Below, piece by piece: positions 7,172 to 15,633 of a stretch of 64,000 bases of DNA. Below the pieces are notes generated by a model. The model was not told the DNA's origin. It searched no databases and saw only the letters and a list, made by a program, of their open reading frames with translations. Position 1 is the first letter of the stretch. Every line of letters starts with the position of its first letter. A program made the position numbers and the translations under genes. Location: positions 62,001 through 126,000 of the forward strand of contig CAWKND010000001.1 in NCBI GenBank assembly GCA_963850915.1, given 5' to 3'. Source of the stretch: CAVTWH01 sp963850915. Its GTDB lineage: Bacteria; Actinomycetota; Actinomycetes; Mycobacteriales; Micromonosporaceae.

Positions 7172-9042
7172 TTCTTGGTTGACGCCTTGCTGTTGTCGCC
7201 GCCGGTACCGTCCGATGTGGACAGCGCGGCGATGAACGCCTCCTGCGGCACCTCCACCCGGCCCACCATCTTCATCCGCTTCTTGCCTTCCTTCTGCTTC
7301 TCCAGCAGTTTGCGCTTCCGGGTGATGTCGCCGCCGTAGCACTTGGCCAGCACGTCCTTGCGGATGGCCCGGATGGTCTCGCGCGCGATGATGCGGTTGC
7401 CGATGGCCGCCTGGATGGGTACCTCGAACTGCTGGCGCGGGATCAGGTTGCGCAGCTTGGCGGTGATCGAGGTGCCGTAGTTGTATGCCTTGTCCTTGTG
7501 CACGATGGCCGAGAAGGCGTCCACCGCCTCGCCGTGCAGCAGGATGTCGACCTTGACCAGCTCGGCCTCCTGCTCGCCGCTGGGCTCGTAGTCGAGGCTG
7601 GCGTAGCCCTTGGTCCGCGACTTCAACTGGTCGAAGAAGTCGTAGATGATCTCCGCGAGCGGCAGCGTGTAGCGCAGTTCGACCCGGTCGGCGGAGAGGT
7701 AGTCCATGCCGAGCAGTACGCCCCGCCGGCTCTGGCACAGCTCCATCACGGCGCCCACGTAGTCGTTGGGGGTCAGTACGGTCGCGCGTACCACCGGCTC
7801 GAAGATGTTGCCCACCTTGCCGGTCGGGAACTCGCTCGGGTTGGTGACGATGTGCTCCTTGCGGTCCTCCATGATCACCCGGTAGACCACGTTGGGCGCG
7901 GTGGAGATCAGGTCCAGCCCGAACTCGCGCTCCAGCCGCTCGCCGATGATCTCCAGGTGCAGCAGGCCGAGGAAGCCACAGCGGAAGCCGAAGCCGAGCG
8001 CCGCACTGGTCTCCGGCTCGTAGTTGAGCGCGGCGTCGTTGAGCTTCAGCTTGTCGAGCGCGTCACGCAGATCGGGGTAGTCAGAACCGTCGATGGGGTA
8101 CAGGCCCGAATAGACCATCGGCTTGGGATCCTTGTACCCGCCGAGCGCGGTCTTCGCCGGCCGACCGTTGATCGTCACGGTGTCGCCGACCCGCGACTGG
8201 CGTACGTCCTTCACGCCGGTCATCAGGTAGCCGACCTCGCCGACCCCGAGCGCCTTGGACTTCACCGGCTCCGGCGAGATGACACCGATCTCCAGCAGCT
8301 CGTGTACGGCTCCGGTGGACATCATCTTGATCCGGTCCCGGGCTTCGATCCGGCCGTCGATCACCCGGATGTACGTGATCACGCCACGGTAGACGTCGTA
8401 GACCGAGTCGAAGATCATCGCGCGGACCGGTGCGTCGGCGTCCCCGATCGGCGGCACCATCTGCCGGACGATCTCGTCGAGCAGGTGCGAGACGCCGGCG
8501 CCGGTCTTACCGGAGACGCGCAGGCAGTCGTCCGGCTCGCAGCCGATCAGATGGGCCAGCTCCTCGGCGTACTTCTCCGGCTGCGCGGCCGGCAGGTCGA
8601 TCTTGTTCAGTACCGGGATGATCCGCAGGTCGTTCTCCATGGCCAGGTACAGGTTGGCCAGCGTCTGCGCCTCGATCCCCTGCGCCGCGTCGACCAGCAG
8701 TACGGCCCCCTCGCAGGCGGCCAGCGACCGGGACACCTCGTAGGTGAAGTCGACGTGCCCCGGGGTGTCGATCATGTTGAGGATGACCTGCTCGCCCTGG
8801 CGCTCCCCGTCAGCCACCGACCAGGGCAGGCGGACCGCCTGGCTCTTGATGGTGATGCCGCGCTCGCGCTCGATGTCCATCCGGTCGAGGTACTGCGCAC
8901 GCATCTGCCGGTCGTTGACGACGCCCGTGAGCTGCAGCATCCGGTCGGCCAGGGTGGACTTGCCATGGTCGATGTGGGCGATGATGCAGAAGTTGCGGAT
9001 CAGCTCCGGGCTGGTCGCGCCTGGCTCGAGCGTGGGTGGCAC
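7168..9042 (-). CDS. lepA: Elongation factor 4 (LepA), translational GTPase
   Basis: A 624-residue ribosome-associated GTPase that promotes back-translocation or remodelling of stalled ribosomes. The G1 loop AHIDHGKS is at residues 22-29, the G3 DTPGH follows, and G4 is NKIDLP. The beta-barrel domain, EF-G-like domains III and V, and the LepA-specific basic C-terminal domain (VLAKCYGGDITRKRKLLEKQ) follow in normal order; length is typical. The GTG start at 9042 is preceded by GAGGAA about ten bases away. It overlaps the Nudix gene downstream. A final Ser/Thr/Lys-rich tail (about 20 residues) is variable in the family. Confidence 0.97.
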   Translation of the reverse strand: MPPTLEPGATSPELIRNFCIIAHIDHGKSTLADRMLQLTGVVNDRQMRAQYLDRMDIERERGITIKSQAVRLPWSVADGERQGEQVILNMIDTPGHVDFTYEVSRSLAACEGAVLLVDAAQGIEAQTLANLYLAMENDLRIIPVLNKIDLPAAQPEKYAEELAHLIGCEPDDCLRVSGKTGAGVSHLLDEIVRQMVPPIGDADAPVRAMIFDSVYDVYRGVITYIRVIDGRIEARDRIKMMSTGAVHELLEIGVISPEPVKSKALGVGEVGYLMTGVKDVRQSRVGDTVTINGRPAKTALGGYKDPKPMVYSGLYPIDGSDYPDLRDALDKLKLNDAALNYEPETSAALGFGFRCGFLGLLHLEIIGERLEREFGLDLISTAPNVVYRVIMEDRKEHIVTNPSEFPTGKVGNIFEPVVRATVLTPNDYVGAVMELCQSRRGVLLGMDYLSADRVELRYTLPLAEIIYDFFDQLKSRTKGYASLDYEPSGEQEAELVKVDILLHGEAVDAFSAIVHKDKAYNYGTSITAKLRNLIPRQQFEVPIQAAIGNRIIARETIRAIRKDVLAKCYGGDITRKRKLLEKQKEGKKRMKMVGRVEVPQEAFIAALSTSDGTGGDNSKASTKK

Positions 9043-9087
9043 GTGCGTCCGTTCCTCGGTTGGCGTCGGGCCGCTCTATCGTCCCAC

Positions 9088-9123
9088 GCCGGGCGGGGGC
9101 GCCTTGCCGGGCGGGGGCGCCGG
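9088..9123. repeat. Two 18-bp direct repeats between lepA and the DUF4240 gene
   Basis: GCCGGGCGGGGGCGCC is repeated at 9088 and 9106 with a two-base linker after each copy. It lies in the 115-bp gap upstream of lepA and downstream of the DUF4240 stop. No function is apparent. Confidence 0.6.
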
Positions 9124-9157
9124 CCAGCCCGCCGGCCCGACAAGTCCGCCGGGTCGC

Positions 9158-9697
9158 TCAGTTGTCCACGTAGAGGGCGGCGAGCCGGGGCAACCGCAGG
9201 CGCGCCTCGTCCTCGTCGTCGAAGTCCCACTCGTCGGCGCCCAGGTCGCGTACCGGAGGCTGCAGCCCCAGCTCCTTCAGGGCCGGGTAGATGCCGTACT
9301 GCTCGCCGGTCACCCGGTCGTAGGCGGCGCCGAGGGCGCCCAGCATGTCCTCACACTCCACCGCGTACGTCATGATCCGGACATCGGACAGCCCGGCGAG
9401 GCTGTCCGGGTCGGCCAGCGCCATCTCCCACACCGCCCGGCCCTTGGTGAGCAGCCAGCCGCGGAAGTAGTCGAAGCCGTCGTCCGAGCAGCCGCCGTTG
9501 ATCAGGTACGCGGCGAACCACAGCTCCCAGGTGTAGCCACGGGCGTCGACCAACTCCTGCCAGCGGGCGGCTTCGACGATCTTCCCGGCCGGCCACGCCG
9601 AGGCCAGCTCGGTCACCCGGGCCGGTACCTCCTCGTAGTCGTCGTCGGTGTCGGTACGCGCCTGCTCGATCAGCGCCCAGAACTCGTCCTCGGTCAC
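9158..9697 (-). CDS. DUF4240 domain-containing protein
   Basis: A 179-residue acidic cytoplasmic protein that fits the DUF4240 family: the N-terminal VTEDEFWALIEQAR signature, a central aromatic stretch (ELWFAAYLINGGCSDDGFDYFRGW, about residues 49-72) and LLTKGRAVWEMALADPD. The family has no assigned function. I prefer the GTG at 9697 because the conserved sequence starts there; the frame is open to 9802, but the extra 35 residues look non-native and run toward the rpsT promoter. No signal peptide or membrane segment. It is oriented away from rpsT. Confidence 0.82.
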   Translation of the reverse strand: MTEDEFWALIEQARTDTDDDYEEVPARVTELASAWPAGKIVEAARWQELVDARGYTWELWFAAYLINGGCSDDGFDYFRGWLLTKGRAVWEMALADPDSLAGLSDVRIMTYAVECEDMLGALGAAYDRVTGEQYGIYPALKELGLQPPVRDLGADEWDFDDEDEARLRLPRLAALYVDN

Positions 9698-9739
9698 CCG
9701 GGTAGTGTGCCAGTCAGGTACGACGGTAGGGCGCCCGTT

Positions 9740-9769
9740 TTGGCTGGCCCTGCGGGTACCTGGTAATCT
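9740..9769 (+). promoter_or_regulatory. Putative rpsT promoter
   Basis: TTGGCT (9740-9745), an 18-bp spacer and TAATCT (9764-9769) give a reasonable housekeeping-type promoter about 75 bases before the rpsT start. The intervening leader has no obvious hairpin. Confidence 0.5.
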
Positions 9770-9844
9770 GACTGTTCGCGCGTGGCCCTGCCCTGCGCAC
9801 ACTTGCTAGTAAATCCGCTCCTGATTGAGGACGAAGGCTGTCGC

Positions 9845-10111
9845 GTGGCGAACATCAAGTCTCAGATCAAGCGCAACCGGCAGAACGAGAAGGCCCGGAT
9901 GCGCAACAAGTCGGTGAAGTCTTCGCTGAAGACCGCCGTTCGCAAGTACCACGAGGCGGTGGCCGCCGGTGATTCGGCTAAGGCCGAGACGCTCCTGCGC
10001 GACGCCACCCGTGCGCTGGACGTGGCCGCCAGCAAGGGCGTGATCCACAAGAACCAGGCCGCGAACCGCAAGTCGGCCATCGCGAGCAGCCACGCCGCAC
10101 TCGCCGCCTGA
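9845..10111 (+). CDS. rpsT: 30S ribosomal protein S20
   Basis: An 88-residue basic, Ala-rich helical protein that binds the 16S rRNA 5' domain. The sequence ANIKSQIKRNRQNEKARMRN at the N-terminus and GVIHKNQAANRKS near the C-terminus are diagnostic. The GTG at 9845 has GAAGG seven bases upstream; the longer frame to 9782 adds an unrelated sequence. Single-gene unit with its own promoter and a strong terminator. The neighbourhood rpsT-holA-comEC-lepA is conserved in actinobacteria. Confidence 0.98.
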   Translation: MANIKSQIKRNRQNEKARMRNKSVKSSLKTAVRKYHEAVAAGDSAKAETLLRDATRALDVAASKGVIHKNQAANRKSAIASSHAALAA

Positions 10112-10156
10112 TCCGCTGCGGAGCCCGCTCCGCGTGATCGGTGGTACCTGAGCACA

Positions 10157-10186
10157 GCGCCGTCCGGGCTCCCCGGACGGCGCTTT
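10157..10186 (+). terminator. rpsT terminator
   Basis: A 12-bp perfect stem, GCGCCGTCCGGG (10157-10168) with CCCGGACGGCGC (10172-10183), a 3-base loop and then TTT. A classical intrinsic terminator. Confidence 0.9.
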
Positions 10187-10223
10187 CGCGTCCCCACCTG
10201 CTGTTCCACGAGCCCGGGAGCAG

Positions 10224-10268
10224 CTATACACGACAGCTATACACATCGTGTATACCTGTCGTGTATAG
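10224..10268 (+). promoter_or_regulatory. Nested palindromic operator of the PadR-ABC operon
   Basis: The outer arms CTATACACGACAG (10224-10236) and CTGTCGTGTATAG (10256-10268) are perfectly complementary. Between them is a second palindrome, TATACAC-ATC-GTGTATA (10238-10254). Four TATACAC half-sites are thus arranged symmetrically just upstream of the PadR start at 10277. PadR proteins bind such repeats as dimers, so autoregulation by two cooperating dimers is inferred. The AT-rich half-sites probably overlap the -10 region. Confidence 0.75.
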
Positions 10269-10276
10269 TCCTGCGC

Positions 10277-10801
10277 ATGTCAGTCGGACAGACCTTCCTG
10301 GGGCTCCTGGAGAGCCAGCCGCGCTACGGATACGACCTCAAGCGCGCGTACGACGAGCGCTTCGGGCGCACCCGACCACTCGCCTACGGCCAGGTGTACG
10401 CCACCCTCGCTCGGCTGCTCAAAGGCGGACTGATCGTGATCGACGGGCTGGAGTCGGGGGCCGGGCCGGAGCGCAAGCGCTACGCCATCACCGAGGCCGG
10501 GGTGACCGACGTGCAGGACTGGCTCGCCCAGCCGGAGAAGCCCGACCCCTACCTGCAGTCCACGCTCTACACCAAGGTCGTACTGGCCCTGATCACCGGC
10601 CGGGGCGCCGGCGACATCCTGGACACCCAGCGCGCCGAGCACCTGCGGCTGATGCGCGAGCTGACCCGGCGCAAGACCGACGGAGACCTGGCTGACCAGC
10701 TCATCTGCGACCACGCGCTGTTCCACCTGGAGGCCGACCTGCGCTGGCTGGAACTCACCGCCGCCCGGCTCGACCAGCTCGCCCGCGAGGTGACCCGATG
10801 A
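10277..10801 (+). CDS. PadR family transcriptional regulator
   Basis: A 174-residue repressor. Residues about 5-80 form the PadR winged helix (FLGLLESQPRYGYDLKRAYDERFG, then YGQVYATLARLLKGGLI and the wing GAGPERKRYAITEAG), followed by a C-terminal helical dimerisation domain (VirR/PadR type). PadR proteins typically respond to small toxic molecules and control adjacent transporters. The start is nine bases after a strongly symmetrical operator; the stop overlaps the ATP-binding protein start by ATGA, so the three genes form one operon. No good Shine-Dalgarno is visible. Confidence 0.92.
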   Translation: MSVGQTFLGLLESQPRYGYDLKRAYDERFGRTRPLAYGQVYATLARLLKGGLIVIDGLESGAGPERKRYAITEAGVTDVQDWLAQPEKPDPYLQSTLYTKVVLALITGRGAGDILDTQRAEHLRLMRELTRRKTDGDLADQLICDHALFHLEADLRWLELTAARLDQLAREVTR

Positions 10802-11484
10802 GCGCCGAACCGATCCTCGCCGGCTACCGGGTGGTCAAGGCGTACGGGCCGACGCCGGCACTGGCCGGTGCCGACCTGGAGATCGCCGCCGGTGAACTCG
10901 TGGCGATCATGGGGCCGTCCGGCTCCGGCAAGTCGACGCTGCTGCACTGCCTGGCCGGCATCGTGCCACCGGACGGCGGGCAGATCCTCTACGCCGGCCG
11001 GAACGTGGCGGCGATGAGTGATCGCGAGCGCAGTGCGCTGCGGCGTACCGAGTTCGGCTTCGTGTTCCAGTTCGGCCAGCTGGTACCCGAGTTGACCTGC
11101 CTGGAGAACGTGGCACTGCCACTGCGGCTGGCGGGTACCCGGCGGCGGGCCGCCGAGCGGGTGGCCGCTGAGTGGCTGGCGAAGTTGGAGGTCGACCCGG
11201 TGGCCGGCAAGCGCCCGGGCGAGGTCTCCGGTGGCGAGGGCCAGCGGGTGGCGGTGGCCCGCGCGCTGGTGACCGAGCCACGGGTGATCTTCGCGGACGA
11301 GCCGACCGGAGCGCTCGACTCGCTCAACGGGGAGAACGTGATGCGCCTGCTCACGGCCGCGGCAAAGGCATCGGGGGCGGCCGTGGTACTGGTGACGCAC
11401 GAGGCGCGGGTGGCCGCGTACGCCGACCGCGAGGTGGTGGTACGCGACGGGCGTACCCACGACGTCGCCCTGGCCGCCCGGTGA
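10798..11484 (+). CDS. ABC transporter ATP-binding protein (MacB/LolD-type)
   Basis: A 228-residue nucleotide-binding subunit. Walker A is GPSGSGKST (about residues 38-46), the signature is SGGEGQ with QRVAVARAL, Walker B is VIFADEP, and the H-loop is VTHE. Position and subgroup fit the LolD/FtsE/MacB class, whose partner is an FtsX-like permease, here encoded next with a GTGA overlap. The pair likely exports or extracts a lipid-like or antimicrobial substrate; this class often confers resistance to membrane-active compounds in Gram-positives. Control is by the PadR gene upstream. Confidence 0.94.
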   Translation: MSAEPILAGYRVVKAYGPTPALAGADLEIAAGELVAIMGPSGSGKSTLLHCLAGIVPPDGGQILYAGRNVAAMSDRERSALRRTEFGFVFQFGQLVPELTCLENVALPLRLAGTRRRAAERVAAEWLAKLEVDPVAGKRPGEVSGGEGQRVAVARALVTEPRVIFADEPTGALDSLNGENVMRLLTAAAKASGAAVVLVTHEARVAAYADREVVVRDGRTHDVALAAR

Positions 11485-13770
11485 ACCGCCGACTGACCAG
11501 CCTCGGCCTGGGCATCCGGTTCGCACTGGCCGGCGGACGGGGCGGCTGGACCCGGGCGGCGATGACCGCGGTGGGTGTCGGGCTGGGCGTGGCGCTGCTC
11601 CTGGTGGCCTGCTCCATCCCGCACATGCTGGGCGCCCGGACGGATCGGGGTACCGGCCGGGCGGTACCGATCGAGCAGGAGGTGACCGCCTCCGACCGCA
11701 GCGTGGTCGTCTACGACGTGTCCACCGTGTACCGCGGCGACCTGGTGTACGGCAAGCTGCTGCGCGCGGACGGGGCGCGGCCGGTGGTACCCCCGGGGGT
11801 TTCCGCCCTGCCCGCACCGGGCGAAATGGTGGTCTCGCCGGCGCTCGCCCGGTTGTTGAACTCCGACTCAGGCGCGCTGCTGCGGCCGCGCCTGCCGTAC
11901 CGGAGCGTCGGCACCATCGGCGCCGCCGGCCTGCTCGGACCGAACGAACTGGCCTACTACGCGGGCAGCGACAGCATCGCCGTCGATACCGGGGGGCAGC
12001 GCATCGATCAGTTCGGCGACCACCCGCAGCACGAGCCGTTCTCGCCGATCCTGATTCTCCTGGTGATCATCGGGTTCGTCGTGCTGCTGGTACCGGTGGC
12101 GATTTTCGTGGCCGCGGCGGTCCGCTTCGGCGGCGCCGGCCGGGACCGACGGCAGGCCGCACTGCGCCTGGTCGGGGCCGACATGGTGATGGCCCGGTGG
12201 GTCTGCGCCGGCGAGGCGGTGGCCGCCAGCTTCCTGGGGGTACTCGTCGGCGGGCTGCTGTTGCTCGCCTTCGGGCTGGTCACGCCGCACGTGGCGATCT
12301 GGGGAATCAGCGTGTACAGCGCCGACGTGCGGCCCGAGCCGCTGCTCGCCGCGCTGGTCATACTCGCCGTGCCGATGGTCGCGGTGCTGGTGACCATCGC
12401 CGCGCTGCGCCGGGTGAGCGTCGAGCCGCTCGGGGTGGTACGCCAGGCGCGTGGGGCACGCCGGCGGATCTGGTGGCGACTCGTCATTCCGGTACTCGGC
12501 CTGATCGTCCTGTACCCCGCCATCCACCAGATGCGCCGGACCAGTGCGGATCCGCCGATCTACCCGGTGGCGGCCGGGGTCGCGCTGCTGCTCGTCGGGG
12601 TGACGACGGTACTGCCCTGGCTGGTCGAGGGGGTGGTACGCCGGCTGCGCGGTGGCGGAGTGCCCTGGCAGCTGGCCACCCGGCGGCTGCAGCTGGACAG
12701 CGGTACGGCGGCCCGGCTGGTCAGTGGCGTCGCGGTCGCGGTGGCCGGCGGGATCGGGCTGCAGATGCTTTTCGCCGGGGTACAGGGCGGCTTCATCCAC
12801 AACACCGGCCAGGACCCGAGCCGGGTTCAGGTGGTGGTCAGCCGCGCTGACGGCCCGCTGCCGGCGGCGGTCCTGCGGGACATCCCGGGGGTACGTGGGG
12901 CGCTGGTCGTTCACCGAGACCGGGGTTTCCGTGGCCGACCAGATGTACCAGAGCTCAGGGCTCATCGTCGGGGACTGCGCGACGCTGGCCCAGCTCGCCG
13001 CCGTGGACGGGTGCCAGGATGGTGACGTCTTCCTGGTCACCGACACCGACCCGCGTCGCGCGGGAATGGACTCACCACTACCGACGCCGGGCACCCGGGT
13101 AGTCGTCGGCGGTGACCCGCAAACCGACCAGCCGTGGACCATTCCGGCTGGAGCACGTGCGGCGACGGCGCTCACAAATGCCTCCGGATTCACCACGACC
13201 GGCGTCTTCGCCACCCCCGGAGCACTGCACGGCACAACAGTCGAGGGGTCGAGCACGGCGTACCTCTCCACCGACCGCGACGACCCGGACGTACTGGAGC
13301 GCATCCGCAACACCGCCGCCCAGCTGAGTGTGCGGACCCAGGTCGCGCAGCTCACGTCGACGCGGGCGGATCGCAAATTCGCCGACGTGCGGCGCGGACT
13401 GTTCATCGGCGTGATCGCGGTGCTGCTGCTGATCGGTGCCAGCCTGCTGGTGAGCATGCTGGAGCAGCTGGCCGAGCGGCGGCGGCTACTGGCAATGCTG
13501 GTGGCTGTGGGTACCCGCCGGGCAACTCTGGCCTGGTCGGTGCTCTGGCAGGCGACCATCCCGATGCTGCTCGGGCTCGCGCTGGCCCTGGTCACCGGCG
13601 CCGGGCTGGGGGCGATCCTGCTCACCATGGTGCACGAGCCGGTCCGGCTGGACTGGTTGGGCATCGGCGGGATCGTGGGTGTGGCGGCCGGAGTGGTCCT
13701 GCTCGTCACGGCGCTGAGCCTGCCGGTACTGCACCGGCTGATGCGGACCGGCGGGCTACGTACGGAGTAG
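11481..13770 (+). CDS. FtsX-like ABC transporter permease (frameshifted in this sequence)
   Basis: The membrane partner of the ATP-binding protein, about 762 residues once one extra base is removed. The pattern is an N-terminal membrane segment (about 30-50), an extracytoplasmic region, three membrane segments around residues 190-310, a fourth near 340, a second extracytoplasmic region and three C-terminal membrane segments: a duplicated FtsX/MacB-like permease. Translation from the GTG at 11481 goes out of frame at the G-run 12897-12900; deleting one G joins RDIPGVRG to RWSFTETG and gives an uninterrupted frame to 13770. The corrected length is a whole number of codons. A homopolymer sequence error is the simplest explanation; a true null mutation remains possible. 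Confidence 0.85.
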
Positions 13771-13774
13771 CCCG

Positions 13775-14281
13775 TCAGGGTGTGGTGCGTGGCGGGGGTA
13801 TCAGCCGGCGACCGGGTACCGAGGCCCGACCGCGTACCCGCCCCACCGCCCGCCACGTGGTGGCAGGTGTCGGTGTGGCTGGTGTCGGTGTGGCTGGGGT
13901 CGGTGTGGCTGGTGTCGGTGTGGCTGGGGACGGTGCGGCCGGGTTGGTTGACCCGGCGCGGTGGCGGGTCGGGGCGGCGGGCGTGGCCGGCTGCCGGTGC
14001 CGGCTGCCCGCCACCGGCTCGGTGAGCGAGTTCGGCGGCCGGCGGCGGGCGCCGGTGGCCAGGTCTTCGGCCTTGACCAGCACGGCCACCACCACGGGCA
14101 GCACGAGGATGCTCCACCAACTGGTGATCTCGGCGAGCGTGGCCAGCACGCCGAGTGCGATGGTGCCCTCGAAGAGCAGCACGCACAGCAGCCAGCCCGG
14201 CTGGAGGTGGCGCAGCCGCAGCATCCGCGCATAGAACGGCCGGCCCGGCTGCGGTTGGCCGAGCCCGATCGCTCGGCTCAC
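13775..14281 (-). CDS. Small membrane protein with repetitive Ala-Thr-Pro tail
   Basis: A 168-residue hypothetical protein. Two hydrophobic segments (about residues 30-48 and 53-70) are followed by a basic stretch and a long Pro/Ala/Thr-rich tail in which ATPTP is repeated, encoded by four 15-bp units. Similar two-helix proteins next to holA occur in Micromonosporaceae as uncharacterised proteins (recollection, not searched). The GTG at 14281 has only a weak ribosome site; the ATG at 14224 is an alternative. It converges with the ABC permease, leaving 4 bp between stops. The tail would be on whichever side the C-terminus lies; topology is not certain. Confidence 0.6.
   Translation of the reverse strand: MSRAIGLGQPQPGRPFYARMLRLRHLQPGWLLCVLLFEGTIALGVLATLAEITSWWSILVLPVVVAVLVKAEDLATGARRRPPNSLTEPVAGSRHRQPATPAAPTRHRAGSTNPAAPSPATPTPATPTPATPTPATPTPATTWRAVGRVRGRASVPGRRLIPPPRTTP
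13867..13926. repeat. Four 15-bp tandem repeats in the membrane protein tail
   Basis: GTGTCGGTGTGGCTG and close variants are repeated four times in phase (13867-13926). They encode the ATPTP pentapeptide repeats of the leftward gene. The 15-bp period preserves frame, so copy number can vary without disrupting the gene. Confidence 0.85.
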
Positions 14282-14310
14282 CGGCTTGGCCCCGACCGGT
14301 GCGAACTAAC

Positions 14311-14400
14311 CGGCGAGCAGCCGGGCTGATACGGGCTCAGCGGCGAGCAGCCGGACCGGTACGGGCTCACCGGCGGGGGGCCGGGCTGGTGCGGGTGGCG
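14311..14400. repeat. Three 30-bp direct repeats across the holA stop
   Basis: Units begin CGGCGAGCAGCCGG at 14311 and 14341, with a degenerate third unit at 14371. The TGA of holA (14367-14369) lies at the end of the second unit; the third encodes part of the ragged HolA C-terminus. Confidence 0.7.
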
Positions 14401-15368
14401 GAGCTGGTGCGAGTGGCGGAGCTGGCTCGGGCGGCGACCATCTCGAAGATCGCCTTCTCCAGCGCGTAGCCCCGGTCGTCGGAGCCGCCCTTCACGTCGG
14501 CGTTGCAGCGCGCCGCGGCCAGGGCCGCCGCCACGAGACCGTCCGGAGTCCAGCCACGCGCCTGCCGCTGCGCCCGCTCGATCTTCCAGGCCGGCATGCC
14601 GAGGGTACTGGCGAGCTGGTACGGGCTGCCCCGGCCGGCCGCGGCGACCCGGGCGACGGTACGCACCCCGGCGGCGAGGGCGTCCGCGATGGGTACCGGG
14701 TCCACCCCGACCTGCAGCGCCCAGCGCAGTGCCTCCAAGGCGGCCGGGGCGTCGCCGACCATGGCCGCGTCGGCGACCGTGAAGCCACTCACCTCGGCCT
14801 TGCCCTTGTAGTAGCGGGCCACCGTGTCGGCACTGATGCGGCCATCCGAGTCGGCCACCAGCTGAGCCGCAGCGGCGGCCAGTTCGCGCAGGTCATTGCC
14901 GACCGCGTCGAGCAGCGCGCCAGCCGCGTCGTCGGTACAGCTGCCGCCGAGCCGGCGTACCTCCGACCGGATGAAGTCGATCCGTTCGGCGGCCCGGGTC
15001 ACCTTGCCCGCGCTGATGACCTGTGCACCGGCAGCGCGTAGCCCGTCCGCGAGCACCTTGCCCTTAGCTCCGCCGGCATGCGTGACGAGTAGGCAGCTCT
15101 CCGGCTCCGGGCTGCGCGCGTAGTCCAGCAGTGCGGCCACCAGGTCCTTGCGGGCGTCCTGCCCGTCCCGGACCACGAGTACCCGACCACTGCCGAACAG
15201 CGACGGGCTGAGCAGTTCGGCCAGTTCACCCGGGGCCAGCTCGGACGCGGCGTACTCGCGTACGTCGATCTCCGGATCGGCTGCCCGGGCGGCCTGCGTG
15301 ACGGTACTCACCGCGCGCGCGACGAGCAGCTCCTCGTCGCCGCTGACTAGGCACAGTTCGGGGGTCAC
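14367..15368 (-). CDS. holA: DNA polymerase III delta subunit
   Basis: A 333-residue clamp-loader subunit that opens the beta clamp. The N-terminal RecA-like domain starts CLVSGDEELLV and contains LFGSGRVLVVRDG; the middle part has the YYKGKAEVSGFTVADA segment typical of HolA, and the C-terminal collar domain ends at about residue 318 (YALEKAIFEMVAA). The final 15 residues are a Ser/Ala/Thr/Arg repeat resulting from local DNA repeats and are likely not functional. It is at the end of the leftward comEA-comEC run, a conserved actinobacterial order. Start is ATG or equivalent at 15368. Confidence 0.93.
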   Translation of the reverse strand: MTPELCLVSGDEELLVARAVSTVTQAARAADPEIDVREYAASELAPGELAELLSPSLFGSGRVLVVRDGQDARKDLVAALLDYARSPEPESCLLVTHAGGAKGKVLADGLRAAGAQVISAGKVTRAAERIDFIRSEVRRLGGSCTDDAAGALLDAVGNDLRELAAAAAQLVADSDGRISADTVARYYKGKAEVSGFTVADAAMVGDAPAALEALRWALQVGVDPVPIADALAAGVRTVARVAAAGRGSPYQLASTLGMPAWKIERAQRQARGWTPDGLVAAALAAARCNADVKGGSDDRGYALEKAIFEMVAARASSATRTSSATRTSPAPRR

Positions 15369-15484
15369 CGGCCCATCGTGTCACGCCGTCGCGGAGCGGG
15401 TTGTCGCGTCGCCGTACGCCGCTGTGCCGATCTTCCGCCCGCTCCGACCACTAACTAGCGAAACCCGGGAACTCGGCCACCGCG

Positions 15485-15574
15485 TCACTCCGAGGTCCAG
15501 CGGTAGATCTGGCCATCCCGCAGCTCGTAGTGGGTCGGCGCGGCTGGCGGCGGTCCGGCAGCCAGGTGCGCCAT
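15485..15574 (-). CDS. Possible 29-residue small ORF downstream of the T7SS-like genes
   Basis: An ATG at 15574, preceded by GGGAGG about ten bases away and AAGG closer in, opens a 29-residue frame ending THYELRDGQIYRWTSE. The second half looks protein-like (charged and aromatic), unlike frames around it, and codon third positions are GC-rich. It follows the leftward 263-residue membrane protein by about 60 bases. I recognise no family. It could equally be the broken 3' end of a longer gene. Confidence 0.3.
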   Translation of the reverse strand: MAHLAAGPPPAAPTHYELRDGQIYRWTSE

Positions 15575-15633
15575 GACCTTTGGCCCTCCCACCCTGCCAG
15601 CTGCCATCCCGGCAGCGGAGCGGGATTCGCCGG

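Noticed and set aside
7498..9375. A 625-codon open frame on the plus strand antisense to lepA
   Set aside because: High-GC DNA opens long frames opposite real genes. This one has no family features (runs of Leu, Val, Arg, Gly), while lepA on the other strand is unmistakable.
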